Shown here piece by piece: positions 1-10,119 of a DNA stretch of 64,000 bases (positions are counted from its first letter, which is position 1; each line of letters starts with the position of its first letter). Where the stretch lies: assembly GCA_043228905.1 (NCBI GenBank), contig JBHGNT010000014.1:9858001-9922000 (forward strand), in the 5' to 3' direction. The notes beneath the pieces are model-generated. The model was not told the DNA's origin. It saw only the letters and a program-made list of their open reading frames with translations, and did no database searches. A program made the position numbers and the translations under genes. This DNA is from Azolla caroliniana. Taxonomy: Eukaryota > Polypodiophyta.

Positions 1-1338
1 ATCAAGAAGAGTGGAATTTTCAAGAGTTGTTATGGCGTTAACTACCATTAATCGTAATCGATTAGGACCCAAAAGGATTTGTTTTTGATGCTTAATTGCA
101 GGTTCCCCTGGACGAAGTTCCATATAAGAGTGCCGAGAAAGAGCATCTGCTTTGCCTTGCTGCATCCCAGGGTGATATATGATGATAAAGTTGAAGTGAG
201 TCAAAAATTGCACCCACCGGGCTTGTCGCCGACTCAAGACTAGAGCATTTTGGAAATAAGTCAGGTTCTTATGATCATTGTAGACAATGATCTGTTGAGA
301 AGAACCTTCTAGGAAATGTCGCCATTGTTGAAACGAATCCACGATTGCAAGAAGCTCTTTGTCATGGATCTCGTAGTTGATCTCTACAGCTTCAAACTTT
401 CGTGAATGAAAGGCGACAGGGTGTAGTTGTCCATCATCTCCAGTCTGCGAGAGGACACTCCCTAGTGCAAAATCGGATGCATCGGCTTCGAGGATGAAGC
501 GTTTTGTTGGGTCGACATGTGGTAAGATAGGTGCCGTTGTAAATGCTCGTTTTAAGCTTTCGAATGCCTCGGCTACATTTGAACTCCATATAAATGGTTG
601 ATCTTTATGTGTGAGCTGAGTAAGCGGAAGCACAACCTTGGAATAATCTTTAATAAATTTTCGATAAGAATTTGCAAACCCGAGAAAACATTGCACATCA
701 CACATTGAAAGGGGCGTTTGCCAGTCTAAAATTGCTTGTACCTTCATGGGGTCCATAGCAATACCATTTGACGATACAACATACCCCAAAAATTCCACTT
801 GATTCTGGCCGAAACTACACTTTTCTAATTTTGCGTAGAGACCATATTCTCGGAGTCGACGAAGTACTTGACGAACATGTTCATCATGCTCCTCTTGGGT
901 CTTTGAGTAGATTAAAATATCATCTAGGTAAACTATAGTGAAGATATCAAGAAAATCTCGAAAAATATCGTTCGCCATATGTTGGAAAACAACAGGTGCA
1001 TTCGTGAGACCAAATGGCATCACTATATACTAAAAATGTCCATAGCGAGTGCGGAAAGCTGTCTTCCATTCATCCCCCGGGTGAATCCGAACTAGATTAT
1101 ATGCTCCGCGAAGGTCCAACTTCGTGAAATATTTTGCACCACCGAGACGTTCCAAAAGATTCGGGATTAATGGTAGAGCATATCTATTTCGGATAGTCAC
1201 TTTGTTTAGCCCTCGATAATCCACGACCAACCGAAGAGTCCCATTCTTCTTCTTAATGAAGAAGATAGGTGCACCAGCAGGGGATCTAGAATGCCGAATG
1301 AATCCGTTTGCCAGATTCTCATCAATATATTCCCGCAA
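1..1338 (-). pseudogene. pol: Reverse transcriptase and RNase H of element L
   Basis: The frame runs from about 1378 to base 1 with a single in-frame TAG at 1030-1032. RT blocks are clear: [21 protein letters not shown], then [11 protein letters not shown], then MPFGLTNAP and the catalytic YLDDILIYS near 920. RNase H follows with FILEADASDFALGSVLS near 500, the HDKELLAIV block near 355 and a NDHKNLTYF block near 280. The region is truncated by the window edge before integrase. Apart from the stop, the motifs are well kept, which suggests a moderately recent death. Confidence 0.9.
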
Positions 1339-1419
1339 AGTCTCTAGCTCTACAGGGGAGAGATTATAAATTGGGCCCCATGGAGGTTCTTTCCCTGGTT
1401 GTAAGTCAATAGGGCAGTC

Positions 1420-2460
1420 TTATGGCCGATGCTCCGGCAATGTATTGGCCTTCACCTTATCAAAGACATCTGAAAACTCCTTGTATTTCTCTGGTAGTTT
1501 AATATCCGCTTCACGTGAAGTGGATGATGGAGTTGCTATTATTACGAAGACGAACATGGCCTCGTTCCCCCCTTCCTCCCGCAACTGTCGTAAAGAGATG
1601 GGCGATAACTCTGAGGATCTATTATCACATGTAGAAGAGAGGGATGCGGGATTTGTGCTTTTTTCCCGGGTCTCCTCAATTGTTCTTTTCATCCAATCAA
1701 TCTTCGGCTTATGGAGTTCAAACCAGGGGAGACCTAGAACTATTGGGTGTTCCGGACTACAAATAATGTTGAAAGAGATTATGCTTGCCAAATTGCCAAG
1801 AACTATCCTAATTGGCTCGGACTCCTCGACTATATCTCCTGATGCTATGGGACGTCCATCAATATCACATGTATCTCCTGATGCTATGGGACGTCTATTA
1901 TCACATGTAGGAGAGAGGGATGCGGGATTTGTGCTTTTTTCCCGGGTCTCCTTAATTGTTCTTTTCATCCAATCAATCTTCGGGTTATGGAGTTCAAACC
2001 AGGGGAGACCTAGAACTATTGGGTGTTCCGGACTACGAATAATGTTGAAAGAGATTATGCTTGCCAAATTGCCAAGAACTATCCTAATTGGCTCGAACTC
2101 CTCGACTATATCTCCTGATGCTATGGGACTCCTACGGCTACTGGGCTGGGAAGCATATTCAAGAGGATGTTTTGTGACAAGGCAAATTCACGATCCATGA
2201 AACAAGAGTTGGCTCCAGAATCTAGAAGGGCAGAGGCTAGGACTCGATGACATGTAGATCTGGTAATCTCGACTTGTGCTGAAAAAACTCGACTCACTTG
2301 ATTTGATGAAATGGAACCACGACTAGGAAATAACTCTACATAGCTAGGATGGTTCAGCCAAATGGCTCCTATTTTGGCCGGACTTACTCGTTTAACACAT
2401 CCTCTAATTGACTCAAGACATCGAATCTATTCTCATGACATGGACTATGAGGCTTATTTA
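1420..2460 (-). pseudogene. Retroviral-type aspartic protease region of element L
   Basis: The active site LLDSGANSCFMD is read on the minus strand around 2230-2196, in a stretch outside the longest open frame because of a frame change. Downstream the ORF 2067-1420 carries the block SPEHPIVLGLPWFELHNP, the usual end of a gypsy protease. That block occurs twice because of an in-frame 276-bp tandem duplication. A TAA at 1420-1422 separates this region from RT, which continues in the same frame (2067 and 1338 differ by 243 codons). Confidence 0.8.
1620..2171. repeat. 276-bp in-frame tandem duplication in protease
   Basis: The segment starting at 1620 recurs at 1896, an offset of 276 bp (92 codons). 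Only a handful of base differences are visible in the roughly 240 bp that match best (for example C/T at the first GTTC block and A/G after GGACTAC). The duplication keeps the frame and repeats the protease C-terminal block and the following linker. Confidence 0.85.
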
Positions 2461-2560
2461 TGTTATTAGAAGTAACAATAGAACTCGATGTAGGGTTTTC
2501 ATGGGCACTTACTTGGTATACTTGACGCCTAGGTTTACGTGGACAATTTACATCTATATG

Positions 2561-3508
2561 TCATGGACCGCCACAATACAGGCAGAGGCGATGCGCTCGA
2601 CGTCGTTGCTTCTCAGCATCTGATAACGACCCACGACGTTGTGTTGACTCTATTTCCATCGGAGTTGGGCCATCCCTTGTAATGGGTCTAGAAACTTGTG
2701 GAGGCGTTGCGACTACGGAAGCGTAAGTCTGCTCAGGTTGGCGGCGTAACATTTGTTGGCGCTCAGAACGTCACTCAAATAGGCGATTATCACATCGCAC
2801 AACTCGACTAATGGCTTCTGTAAGTGACTTCGGATCTTCAGGGAAAGTAAGAAGAAGATCTTTGACATCATTTTTCAAACCTTGACAAAATTGATCCATT
2901 AAAGTTGCCTCATCCCAAGGGATATCGCATGCCAAGAGACGGAAATCGGCTGCGTAAGATGACGTGGGACGATCTCCTTGTCGGAGCTTTCGAATCTTGT
3001 TTATCACTGTCCTAGTGCTGTCGGTGTCTCCGAAAATAGCTTGAAACTCTTTAACAAATGCCTCGAAATCCTCCAGCAATGGTGATTTCTTCTCGAGAAG
3101 TGGTGCGAACCATGCTAACGCCGTATCGCATAGCAAAGTTCCCACTAATCCCACACGAGCAGCATCAGTTGGATACCGATTGGGATGTAGCTGAATAACT
3201 AGATGAACTTGATTCAAAAAGCCTCGAAATAAAGACCTCGTACCATCAAACTTGGCAGGGAGGCTGATCTTTGGCTCTCTAGGGGAGTTCTGAGCTCTCG
3301 ACGCTTGCTCTCGTAATGACAATATAGTCGCCTCCAGTTGATGAACCCGCTGTGATAACTCTTCATATTGTTGAGCTTTTTCGGCGCTCACGTGTTGTAG
3401 ATCTCCAAGTAGCCTTTGATTCTCATGCTCTAATGCCACAAATTTATTCGTGAGCATGTCGAGCTCAGAAAGAACACGCATGTATTCTTGTTTGCTCACG
3501 GACTCCAT
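2561..3508 (-). pseudogene. gag: Gag of element L, with broken zinc knuckle
   Basis: The start MESVSKQEYM at 3508 opens a 245-codon ORF. Residues about 10-75 are a heptad-like coiled coil and residues about 85-240 are a retrotransposon capsid domain (FRGFLNQVHLVIQL, ALAWFAPLL, SYAADFRLLA). A TGA at 2771-2773 ends it, but the same frame continues from 2770 through a basic region to the zinc knuckle CLYCGGP-stop-HIDVNC, where TGA (2561-2563) replaces a sense codon. Nucleocapsid binding of RNA is therefore lost in this copy. Confidence 0.85.
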
Positions 3509-3596
3509 AGCTTACGAGGGGAGAGGAGAAGGAAGAAGAGAACTTGTTAGGGTTTGTGGAAGACGAAGAGATGAAAGGAAAAAAATTGGTTCAAAC

Positions 3597-3939
3597 TGTC
3601 AAGACTGAGAGAGAGAAAGAGAGAGAAAAAGAGATAGAGAGATAATTGAAAGAGAATTATTATATTGAAGCGTAAAATGGATTACAAAGAGTAGGCTACA
3701 AAATGGCGTTGAACCAATTTAGGTTTGGGATGGGTGGTAGATCCCTATTTATAAGTAATAGAGAACACTCTAGAATATTCTAGGTTATCCTAGAATGTAG
3801 AGTAATCTAGAAGATCTCTAGAGTATTCTAGAAGGTTCTAGTGGTATAGAACACTCTAGAATATTCTAGGTCATTCTAGAATGTAGAGTAATATAGAATA
3901 TTGCTATGATATTAGATTTCATATTCTAAAGACTATACA
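3597..3939 (-). repeat. 5' LTR of element L
   Basis: The interval lies directly upstream of gag on the minus strand. It starts TGTATAG at 3939, ends TTGACA at 3597, and contains a TATA box and a downstream CT-rich leader. The ends are inferred from the TG...CA rule, because no second LTR is in the window. The sequence following 3597 does not show a standard plant tRNA primer site, so the 3' boundary may be off by some tens of bases. Confidence 0.5.
3746..3895 (-). promoter_or_regulatory. Heat-shock-element-like cluster and TATA box in LTR of L
   Basis: A perfect three-unit heat-shock element (nTTCnnGAAnnTTCn) spans 3825-3839. Two 45-bp near-identical direct repeats starting at 3762 and 3848 each contain CTCTAGAATATTCTAGG, an inverted GAA/TTC pair flanked by near-matches. 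On the minus strand the cluster lies just upstream of TATAAATA (3746-3753). This is the spacing expected of a promoter enhancer; heat induction is inferred. Confidence 0.7.
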
Positions 3940-3956
3940 TATAAGAATATTAATAC

Positions 3957-4006
3957 AATGGTTAAGGATTTGACATGTGTACAACAAGGTCGTGGGTTCA
4001 AATCCT
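3957..4006 (+). repeat. tRNA-like (SINE-type) sequence
   Basis: AATGGTTAAGG (3957-3967) resembles an RNA polymerase III A box and GGTTCAAATCC (3995-4005) matches the B box. The spacing of about 30 bp is tRNA-like, but no cloverleaf with a full acceptor stem is seen, so it is not a working tRNA gene. Related copies occur at 7156, 58740 and, inverted, near 7440-7505. Confidence 0.5.
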
Positions 4007-4080
4007 TTTGAGTCATAATGTGAGTGTCATGATCCTTTCGATGCATGATGTGACTGTTATCATGACACCGGGTCTCATCC

Positions 4081-5176
4081 GTGAAGGCATGTCCAATATC
4101 CACGGACTTCCGAAGTGTCGGATCTCCCGAGACTTCTTTCCTCTTTTGCTCGCTATCGACGGGTAATGGTCCTGCGGCTGGTTTCACTTTCTTCTCCACG
4201 GTCTTGTATTTGGTACTTACCATTGCTTCTTCTTTGCGGAGTGCATCCGGCCCCATTTTCGCAATGATCTCGTACATCTCGACCAATTCCATTGGGACTA
4301 CCCGGTCTCCTTGGCTTTTATCCTCCACAAGCTCTTCAAGCCGTTGTAGCGTGCTCCCATAGAACACTTCTTCGAGTACCCCCACGATTTCTTTGTCTTC
4401 TTTTATTATTGATGCTGACCGCAACTTATCCTCTACTTTTCGGTATTCTTTCTTCTTTCCTCCGGTTACGGCCGTGTACGTAGATGCCCCATCCGGACCG
4501 ATTCGTACTTGTTTTGCTCCGAGAGTTTTCTTCCTGTGTGGGGTATCAGGGCTTCTCGGACTATCACTTCCCCACTCTGCAACAGTCCGCTCTAAAAATC
4601 CATCCTTGTTTGGGACAAGAGCTCTCTCTTGTTCATTTCATGATTTTCCGGCACAGTTAGGAATTGGACGGACTTCCCTTCGCTCTGGCTCCGAATTTGT
4701 GCGAAAGACGCACCGCTATTGAGCACCTTTGTCTCCATCTGTGAAGCTGTGATAAAGGGTTGTCCAAGGATCATGGAATGTGAGACCTCGTCTTGTACGA
4801 AGAAATTTTGGTCAATCTCGACATCCCCGATCTTCACCGTCACATCCAAACAAGCCGCAAATAGATCTTCCGTTGCTTTAGTGGCTGCCCGGATCTTCCA
4901 TCCATGGTTAGTGTTTATAGGCCACTTGCCCTTCTGGTAGAACTCCTTGGACATCAAATTGATCTCCGATCCGTGATCAATCAATGCTAGCATGGGCTTT
5001 TTGATGTTGCCGATTCGGACCAGAGTCTCCGTAGTTGCACGTGTCCAGTGTGGCCTTGTGTAGTGGGAGTTTGGAATTTTTTCCTCCACTTCGGTGTCAT
5101 TCATTAAAACGGTGTTTGCATTCACCCTTGGAACATTTTCCTCTGTACTTTGTCTTTTTCTCTTCACAAGATCCAC
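4081..5176 (-). pseudogene. Protease and pre-RT linker of element M
   Basis: ORF 5176-4592 contains a gypsy-type aspartic protease: LALIDHGSEINLMS, with Asp-His-Gly in place of the usual Asp-Ser/Thr-Gly, and the later block HSMILGQPFI. Downstream, the ORF 4424-3933 carries the linker ending at KYKTVEKKVKPAAGPLP, then runs into unrelated sequence near 4075. The frame differs from the gag ORF by an indel between 5232 and 5177. The DHG site is noted as seen; whether it abolishes activity is not known. Confidence 0.7.
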
Positions 5177-5232
5177 AAGAAGATCGTGGAACTCCTTCTT
5201 CGCTATTCCGAGTAATTCCCGAAGCGAAAATT

Positions 5233-6651
5233 CTACCCAGCTATCGAGGTCTCCTCGAACACCTTTTTCAAGTCCGCTTGTTGTTCGATGTCTGAGGCGA
5301 GCTTGAATGCCAGAATCGTCTTTTCTTTTCCCTTCCCTCCGGAGTTCCAGCTTTTTGGTGTCTTCGATGGTCCGGCTGCATCATCCGTGCGCCGTCGTTT
5401 CTCGTCTACATACACTTCAAGAAATTCACATAAGGCGTACATGCTATTCTTATCGACGGGGCACTCCCATTCCATAGCTTCACATATACATTCCACGACG
5501 CTTCGGATTTCATCATGGTCGGCTTTCTTCGAAATTTCTAGCACTTCTGTCCAAAAAGACGCCTTTGTTGCAGATGACTCCCCCACACGTATTCCCGCGG
5601 TTGTCGCATAATTGTTTTTCGCTGCGATCTCCTCCTCTAGGACCTTCTTCATGCCACCTTTTCGGAAGTTCGGTCAGAGTGGCATCCGAGAGTCCATCGA
5701 ATGAATCCGATTTCCCTCGTAGTAGATAAGATCTCGTCGTAATACCTCCTTGTGCTCGTCACAATCCCTCCGATCATGTTCAGTGCTATCACACCATATA
5801 CACTGACAATCCATATACTTGGAGCTTGTGGGACGGTTATCCGCCTTCTTCACCATCGCGATTTTTAGATTCTCCATCTCCTTCAGCAACTACTCCACTG
5901 TGGTTGCGTCGATTCCCTTCTCGGTCGTAGTCTCTCGAGCCCACTGTTGATGGTCTTCCAATCCGGATTTCGGTTTCGGAATCGGTTCCGAAACCCTCTT
6001 TTCTTCGTTAGCAAGCCATTGCCCCCTCTTTATGTATTGTGCGACGATATCTCGCATGTTATCCCATGTATCGGTGAGGCCACTCTCGGTGGTCGTGTTC
6101 TCCAGAAGCACTCCAAGGTCTTTCCGGTTCCGGATGTCCACGACTCGTAGGAACATGATCACTTTGTTTGGTGCGAGGATAGCTTGATCTCTCGCGGACA
6201 ACCTCCCGAATTGACTTTCAAATGCCGAAAACACATCGAGGAGCTTCATCCCTTTGTCCAGCGTTTCCACCCAATCTTCGAATCCTCTCCTCGTTGCCTT
6301 GGAGGAATCCTCGATGGCGAACGTGGTCTTTAGGGCCTCTTCAAATGCTTCCCATGTTGGATTCTGTTGTCGTATCCTGTGGATACTCCCTTGAAGACCG
6401 TCGGTCGCCACCCGGTTGAAGGATGTCACTTGTAATCCTTCCGAAATTCCGCATCGTAGCATTTCCACTTTGTAATCTTGCAAATACCGCGACACATCTT
6501 TCCCATTGAATAGCTCGTTCTGTTGCACGAGCTGCTCTACTGCCGCCACAATCTCCGACATCGCGCGTTGTTCTTGTAGCATCCGCTCAAACATCGTCAT
6601 CATGTTGTTAGCCCCCGCTTGATTTTCCATCTCCTTGCCACCCGGTTTCAC
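5233..6651 (-). pseudogene. gag: Gag and nucleocapsid of element M
   Basis: The frame opens at 6651. A capsid-like block (LFNGKDVSRYLQDYKVEM, then WEAFEEALKTTF) fills the first 200 codons. A TAG at 5890-5892 and a TGA at 5674-5676 interrupt the same frame, which continues to 5233. Between them is a zinc knuckle CIWCDSTEHDRRDC (CX2CX4HX4C). After the TGA comes an acidic region of unknown role with Cys-containing segment ECICEAMEWECP. Frame continuity across both stops shows simple nonsense decay. Confidence 0.75.
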
Positions 6652-7143
6652 GTCGGGTTCACCACTTGTGTCGTGCCTTTCGACGCCAGATCATTTGCGT
6701 GAGTTGGGTGGGAACCATTGGGGTTTTGGACTAGGAGAAAGAAGAATATGAGATAATGTTAGCTAGGAAGAGATTGCAAGAAGAAGATATGAAACTCGTG
6801 AATTCCATGAGTATAGTGTATTAATTGATACTTAAATTGTAAGAGAGAAATAGATGGCAAAATCGTGAATCCCACGATTATTTTCTATTATTCAAACCTT
6901 ATAAAAATCAACAACCCCTATACATCTTTCTATCTTCCTTATATAATGTTGGAAGAGTCTAAGTTTATCACATGCAAACATCATGCTTTTCCTAACTTTA
7001 GTTCTCATGCACACTGCAGGTGCATGATTAGCTTCCTATCCCATCTTTTCTTTTAACTCGAGTGTGTATGCATGAATAACTTTTTGTACTATGTATATCT
7101 AGAATATTTACATGGGATAAAGTTTAGTATAACTTTAAAATTC
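6652..7143. other. No gene seen
   Basis: This stretch upstream of element M gag should hold its leader and LTR, but I find no matching second copy. It is AT-rich with no convincing coding frame. The 62-codon open frame at 6865 lacks any recognisable motif. Confidence 0.5.
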
Positions 7144-7512
7144 ATAATATGCTAGTATAGTGGTAAGGCTTAAAAATTGTTAACATGAAGGTATAGGGTT
7201 CGAATCTTGCCCTATGCATGTAACAATCTTTTCTTCTATTTACAAATTTGTCTCTTTATCCAGTGGGTTCCTCCATGTCGGTTCCATCCGGAGGGACAAA
7301 AATGCAATTTTCACGCAGTGTGCGAATTACACTACGACAACGTTGTCATAATGCATTTTGTACACTATGTGAAAAACGTATAAAGTACCCGATTTAATAA
7401 ATATGAAGAAAACGACAAAAATGTCAAAATAAATATTACATGCATAGGGCAAGATTTAAACCTTGTACCTCCATGTTAATAATTTAAAAGCTTACCATTA
7501 CACTAACACATC
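7144..7512. repeat. Fold-back element with tRNA-like arms
   Basis: Bases 7144-7228 and the reverse complement of about 7425-7512 match closely (GGTAAG, TTAACATG, AATCTTGCCCTATGCATGTAA). Each arm contains A- and B-box-like blocks. The centre is the palindrome ACAACGTTGT at 7337-7346, flanked head-to-head by two TGTCRTARTG starts. The left one closely resembles the first 70 bp of the 3' LTR of element C. Confidence 0.65.
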
Positions 7513-7930
7513 ATGAGTGTTAGAAAAGTAGATATCCCACATAGAAAGGTTTTTTTCACGTATATTTTCTAGGGAAAAGCTTTAGTTAGAAGAAAAACGC
7601 ATGATAAAACGCTTTAGTTTATTGTTAACATTTTTTTCGTGTATAAACTATTTATAACACGAACATACATGGTTGAGCCTTGGGGAGCCGTCATGAAAAA
7701 ATCAATATAGAGTTCAAGGAAAGACATTAATTTGTCACCGCCATGGTTTTTAAAACACCTTTGTGTTACCATAGTACTTGATCTTCAACCTCATCTCATA
7801 CATCTAGAGGGGTATAGACGTGAGATCATGATATCGATTAATGTTTGCCCATGATATGTTTACATCAAGACATGATGTTATGACTATTTGTTTGAGCTTA
7901 TCCTATTTCTTTTCCAGAAATAATCATTCA
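7513..7930. other. Leader-like stretch before gag of E; no gene
   Basis: AT-rich sequence directly before the gag start of element E. It should contain the E 5' LTR and primer site, but nothing here matches the E LTR at 27691-28146, so that LTR has been lost or replaced. Confidence 0.45.
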
Positions 7931-9463
7931 ATGGCTCAAAATAACGACCCAATGTTATCCGCTCAAGCGGAAGGAACTCAAGGAAATCCTCTCGGACAAA
8001 TGTCCATTGAGATGTATTTTTCACAAATAAGCCAATACCTTAGTTTCACTACTCAACAGATGACCGAACTTCGGCAATCTCAAAGTGCTCTCGAGGCACG
8101 TTGTCGCGTTACTACGCGCGTGCGTGGTGAAACGAGGCGGGACCACCGGGGTCTTGAACCGAGGAGCAGGTGATAGAAGGGGGAAAGAGAAAGAGAGAGA
8201 CGCCTGGTCACATATGAGCAAAGAAACACAGGGGTGCGGCCCGTCAACACAGAAGACGCGAATGGACACAGAGACAGGGAGATGCAAGTGTCTGTATATT
8301 AACGAATAACAAGTACACAACAGAGCACGCGAGCGGTTACAACCGAACAGGCCGGCGAACAGATGCCGATGCCTGTTCGTCTACGCACGAAAAGGGGATA
8401 GGATGGAGGTGCTGCCGGAAGCACACGGGCGTTCCTCGAAGCAGCGCGAGCCTCCCGAAACCTACAGAGAAGAGCAACAGGGAACAGACAGAGGAGAAGC
8501 GTTCGGTTCCGGTCCGATAGCACTTCGTCCTCCTCAATGCGCGATCCCTTCTCCCTGCGTCCCCCTCTCCTTTATAGCGTCAAGAAGGGAGCCGTCTCCC
8601 TCATTTACTTCCTACCTACCGAATCTAACTACCCGGATATGCCTTCGTACTTAATTCCCTATTATATACATTAAGGGCGCACACACGTGAAGAGCCGGTT
8701 CACGCGAGCTATGCACCGATTGCGCCAAGGGATGGTTTTCTTCATGACAACGTGTCATTAGTTTACAATGTGAGACTAATAGACCTAATGAGCGACAGGG
8801 TGAACCATCGTTTGTCGTTAAGCCATTTACGGGAGAAAAAAAGGATAGAACCGAAGAAGCAATCTGCACGTGGCTGGGCCGATGGGAGTCTCATTTTGAG
8901 CTCTATCCCACGCCAGATAGTACGAAGATTGCATATGTCGGCCAAGAATTAGGGGGTAAGGCCGCCGCCTGGTGGTGTGGGCTCCGAACATTGGTGAAAT
9001 TGCCCGATACCTGGACAAATTTTGTCATAGTTTTTAAGGGCCACTTTCTACAACCTCCCTTTCGAACCGAGGCAGTACAAGTGTTAATGAACCTCTCTAG
9101 CCGGAAAATTTCCTCGCTAGAAGACTATGTCCACCATGCTAGAACCCAAATCCAAAAGTCGGGTCTAGAAGGGGACAATTGGTTAATAGCCTATTTTGTC
9201 AATGGCATCCCTAATTCAGACTATCACTGGATAATGCACGATAAGGATCCAAAATCCTTCGAAGAGGCCGTTGAAATAGTTCTTTGCTATCAACACACTT
9301 CGAAGAAGGACCACAACAAACCCAACGAAGCGGTCGGGACTAAGCAGTCGCAATTCGCTAGGAAATGCAAGACACCCAACGAATTCATGGATCACGATTG
9401 TAAGCAAAAACATCCTTTTTGTGTATTCTGCAAAAAGAAGGGTCATACAAAAGAGCAATGTTG
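7931..9463 (+). pseudogene. gag: Gag of E, split by a solo LTR
   Basis: The start MAQNNDPMLSAQAEG at 7931 opens the N-terminal part, which ends in LRQSQSALEAR at 8101. After the inserted LTR the same frame resumes at 8751 and runs through the capsid block (GGKAAAWWCGL, SLEDYVHHARTQIQ) to the zinc knuckle CVFCKKKGHTKEQC near 9460, followed by TGA. The two halves join in frame once the LTR and one ACGT copy are discounted, so gag was probably intact when hit. Confidence 0.85.
8102..8749 (-). mobile_element. Solo LTR of the C family
   Basis: The 648-bp insert starts TGTCGCG and ends TGACA and is flanked by ACGT at 8098-8101 and 8750-8753. Read on the minus strand it starts TGTCATGAAGA, has a TATA box (CTATAAAGG, near 8572) and ends with CAAGACCCCGGTGGTCC and ACGCGACA, matching the start and end of the 5' LTR of element C. 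A 4-bp duplication is also seen for C itself. Confidence 0.85.
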
Positions 9464-9590
9464 AAAGCCCCAACGGAAAGAGCACAACAACAAATCTAAA
9501 GTTGCAGACCATAAAGGTCAGATTCCTAATGTCCTTCAGGTCTATACATATCATTTAAGTAATTGTCAATGTTCTTTCCCTCACTATGTA

Positions 9591-9920
9591 TTGGGTCCCA
9601 ATGATTTACTACATGCAAACGGGTATATCAATGGATCTCCCGTACAATTTTTGTTTTATTCGGGAAGCTCACACAATTTTGTGAATGATCGTTTGGTTAA
9701 GATATGGAGAATCCAACCCACCATAAGTGATCACACCTATAGGGTGTACTTGGATGATGGAAGAGTACAATACATCAATATGGCGATTCATTCATTAGGA
9801 ATTTCTATTGATACTTATGTCGAGGAAGTAGACTTCCATGTAATGAATTTTTGTACCATTGATGTAATACTGGGTTATCCCTGGTTCTATAATAAAAACT
9901 CTTCTTTATCTATTGATTGA
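9591..9920 (+). pseudogene. Protease of E
   Basis: The block FYSGSSHNFVND near 9655-9690 aligns with the usual DSGSTHNF active site but has Tyr where the catalytic Asp should be. DVILGYPWF near 9875 is the normal downstream protease block. The ORF is separated from gag by stop codons. Loss of the catalytic Asp would kill processing in this copy. Confidence 0.8.
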
Positions 9921-10119
9921 GTTCATCATTCAATAACTTTTGTATTGAACGATTGTACTCATTTTATTCAATGTGTAAAAAAACAATCCCCCTCGATTGT
10001 TTCCTCTCCATCAATATCCGAGTTGTCTTGTTCTACTCTATTTTATTGTGTACTTGATCCGGACATTCACGTTTACAATATCGATAATGTCTAGATGGGT
10101 TACCTCCTAAACGTAATAT

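Larger units (their letters stand above)
1..3939 (-). mobile_element. Ty3/gypsy element L, 5' LTR to RNase H (partial)
   Basis: On the minus strand the order is LTR (3939-3597), gag (3508-2561), protease (about 2230-1420), RT and RNase H (1338-1). Integrase and the 3' LTR lie beyond the left edge. The coding frame is broken by stops at 2771-2773, 2561-2563, 1420-1422 and 1030-1032 and by one frame change between about 2400 and 2070, so this copy is dead. A long N-terminal coil in gag and an RT tail of the FLGFANSYRKFIKDYS type resemble chromoviruses of fungi and early-diverging plants; that lineage call is from memory of the family, not a search. Confidence 0.85.
4075..6651 (-). mobile_element. 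Truncated gypsy element M (gag-protease only)
   Basis: Minus-strand coding remnants run gag, zinc knuckle, protease and the pre-RT linker, then stop abruptly at about 4075 against a tRNA-like repeat. No RT, integrase or LTR is recognisable. The order and the KYKTVEKKVKPAAGPLP block, which precedes RT in some gypsy elements, identify it. It is a different family from L, E, A, B and F. Confidence 0.75.

Noticed and set aside
1445-2200. 251-codon open frame on the plus strand
   Set aside because: It is the antisense of the duplicated protease of element L, whose motifs are on the minus strand.
7156-7210. Functional tRNA gene
   Set aside because: A and B boxes are present, but no matching acceptor stem or anticodon arm is visible and the copy is part of an inverted repeat.
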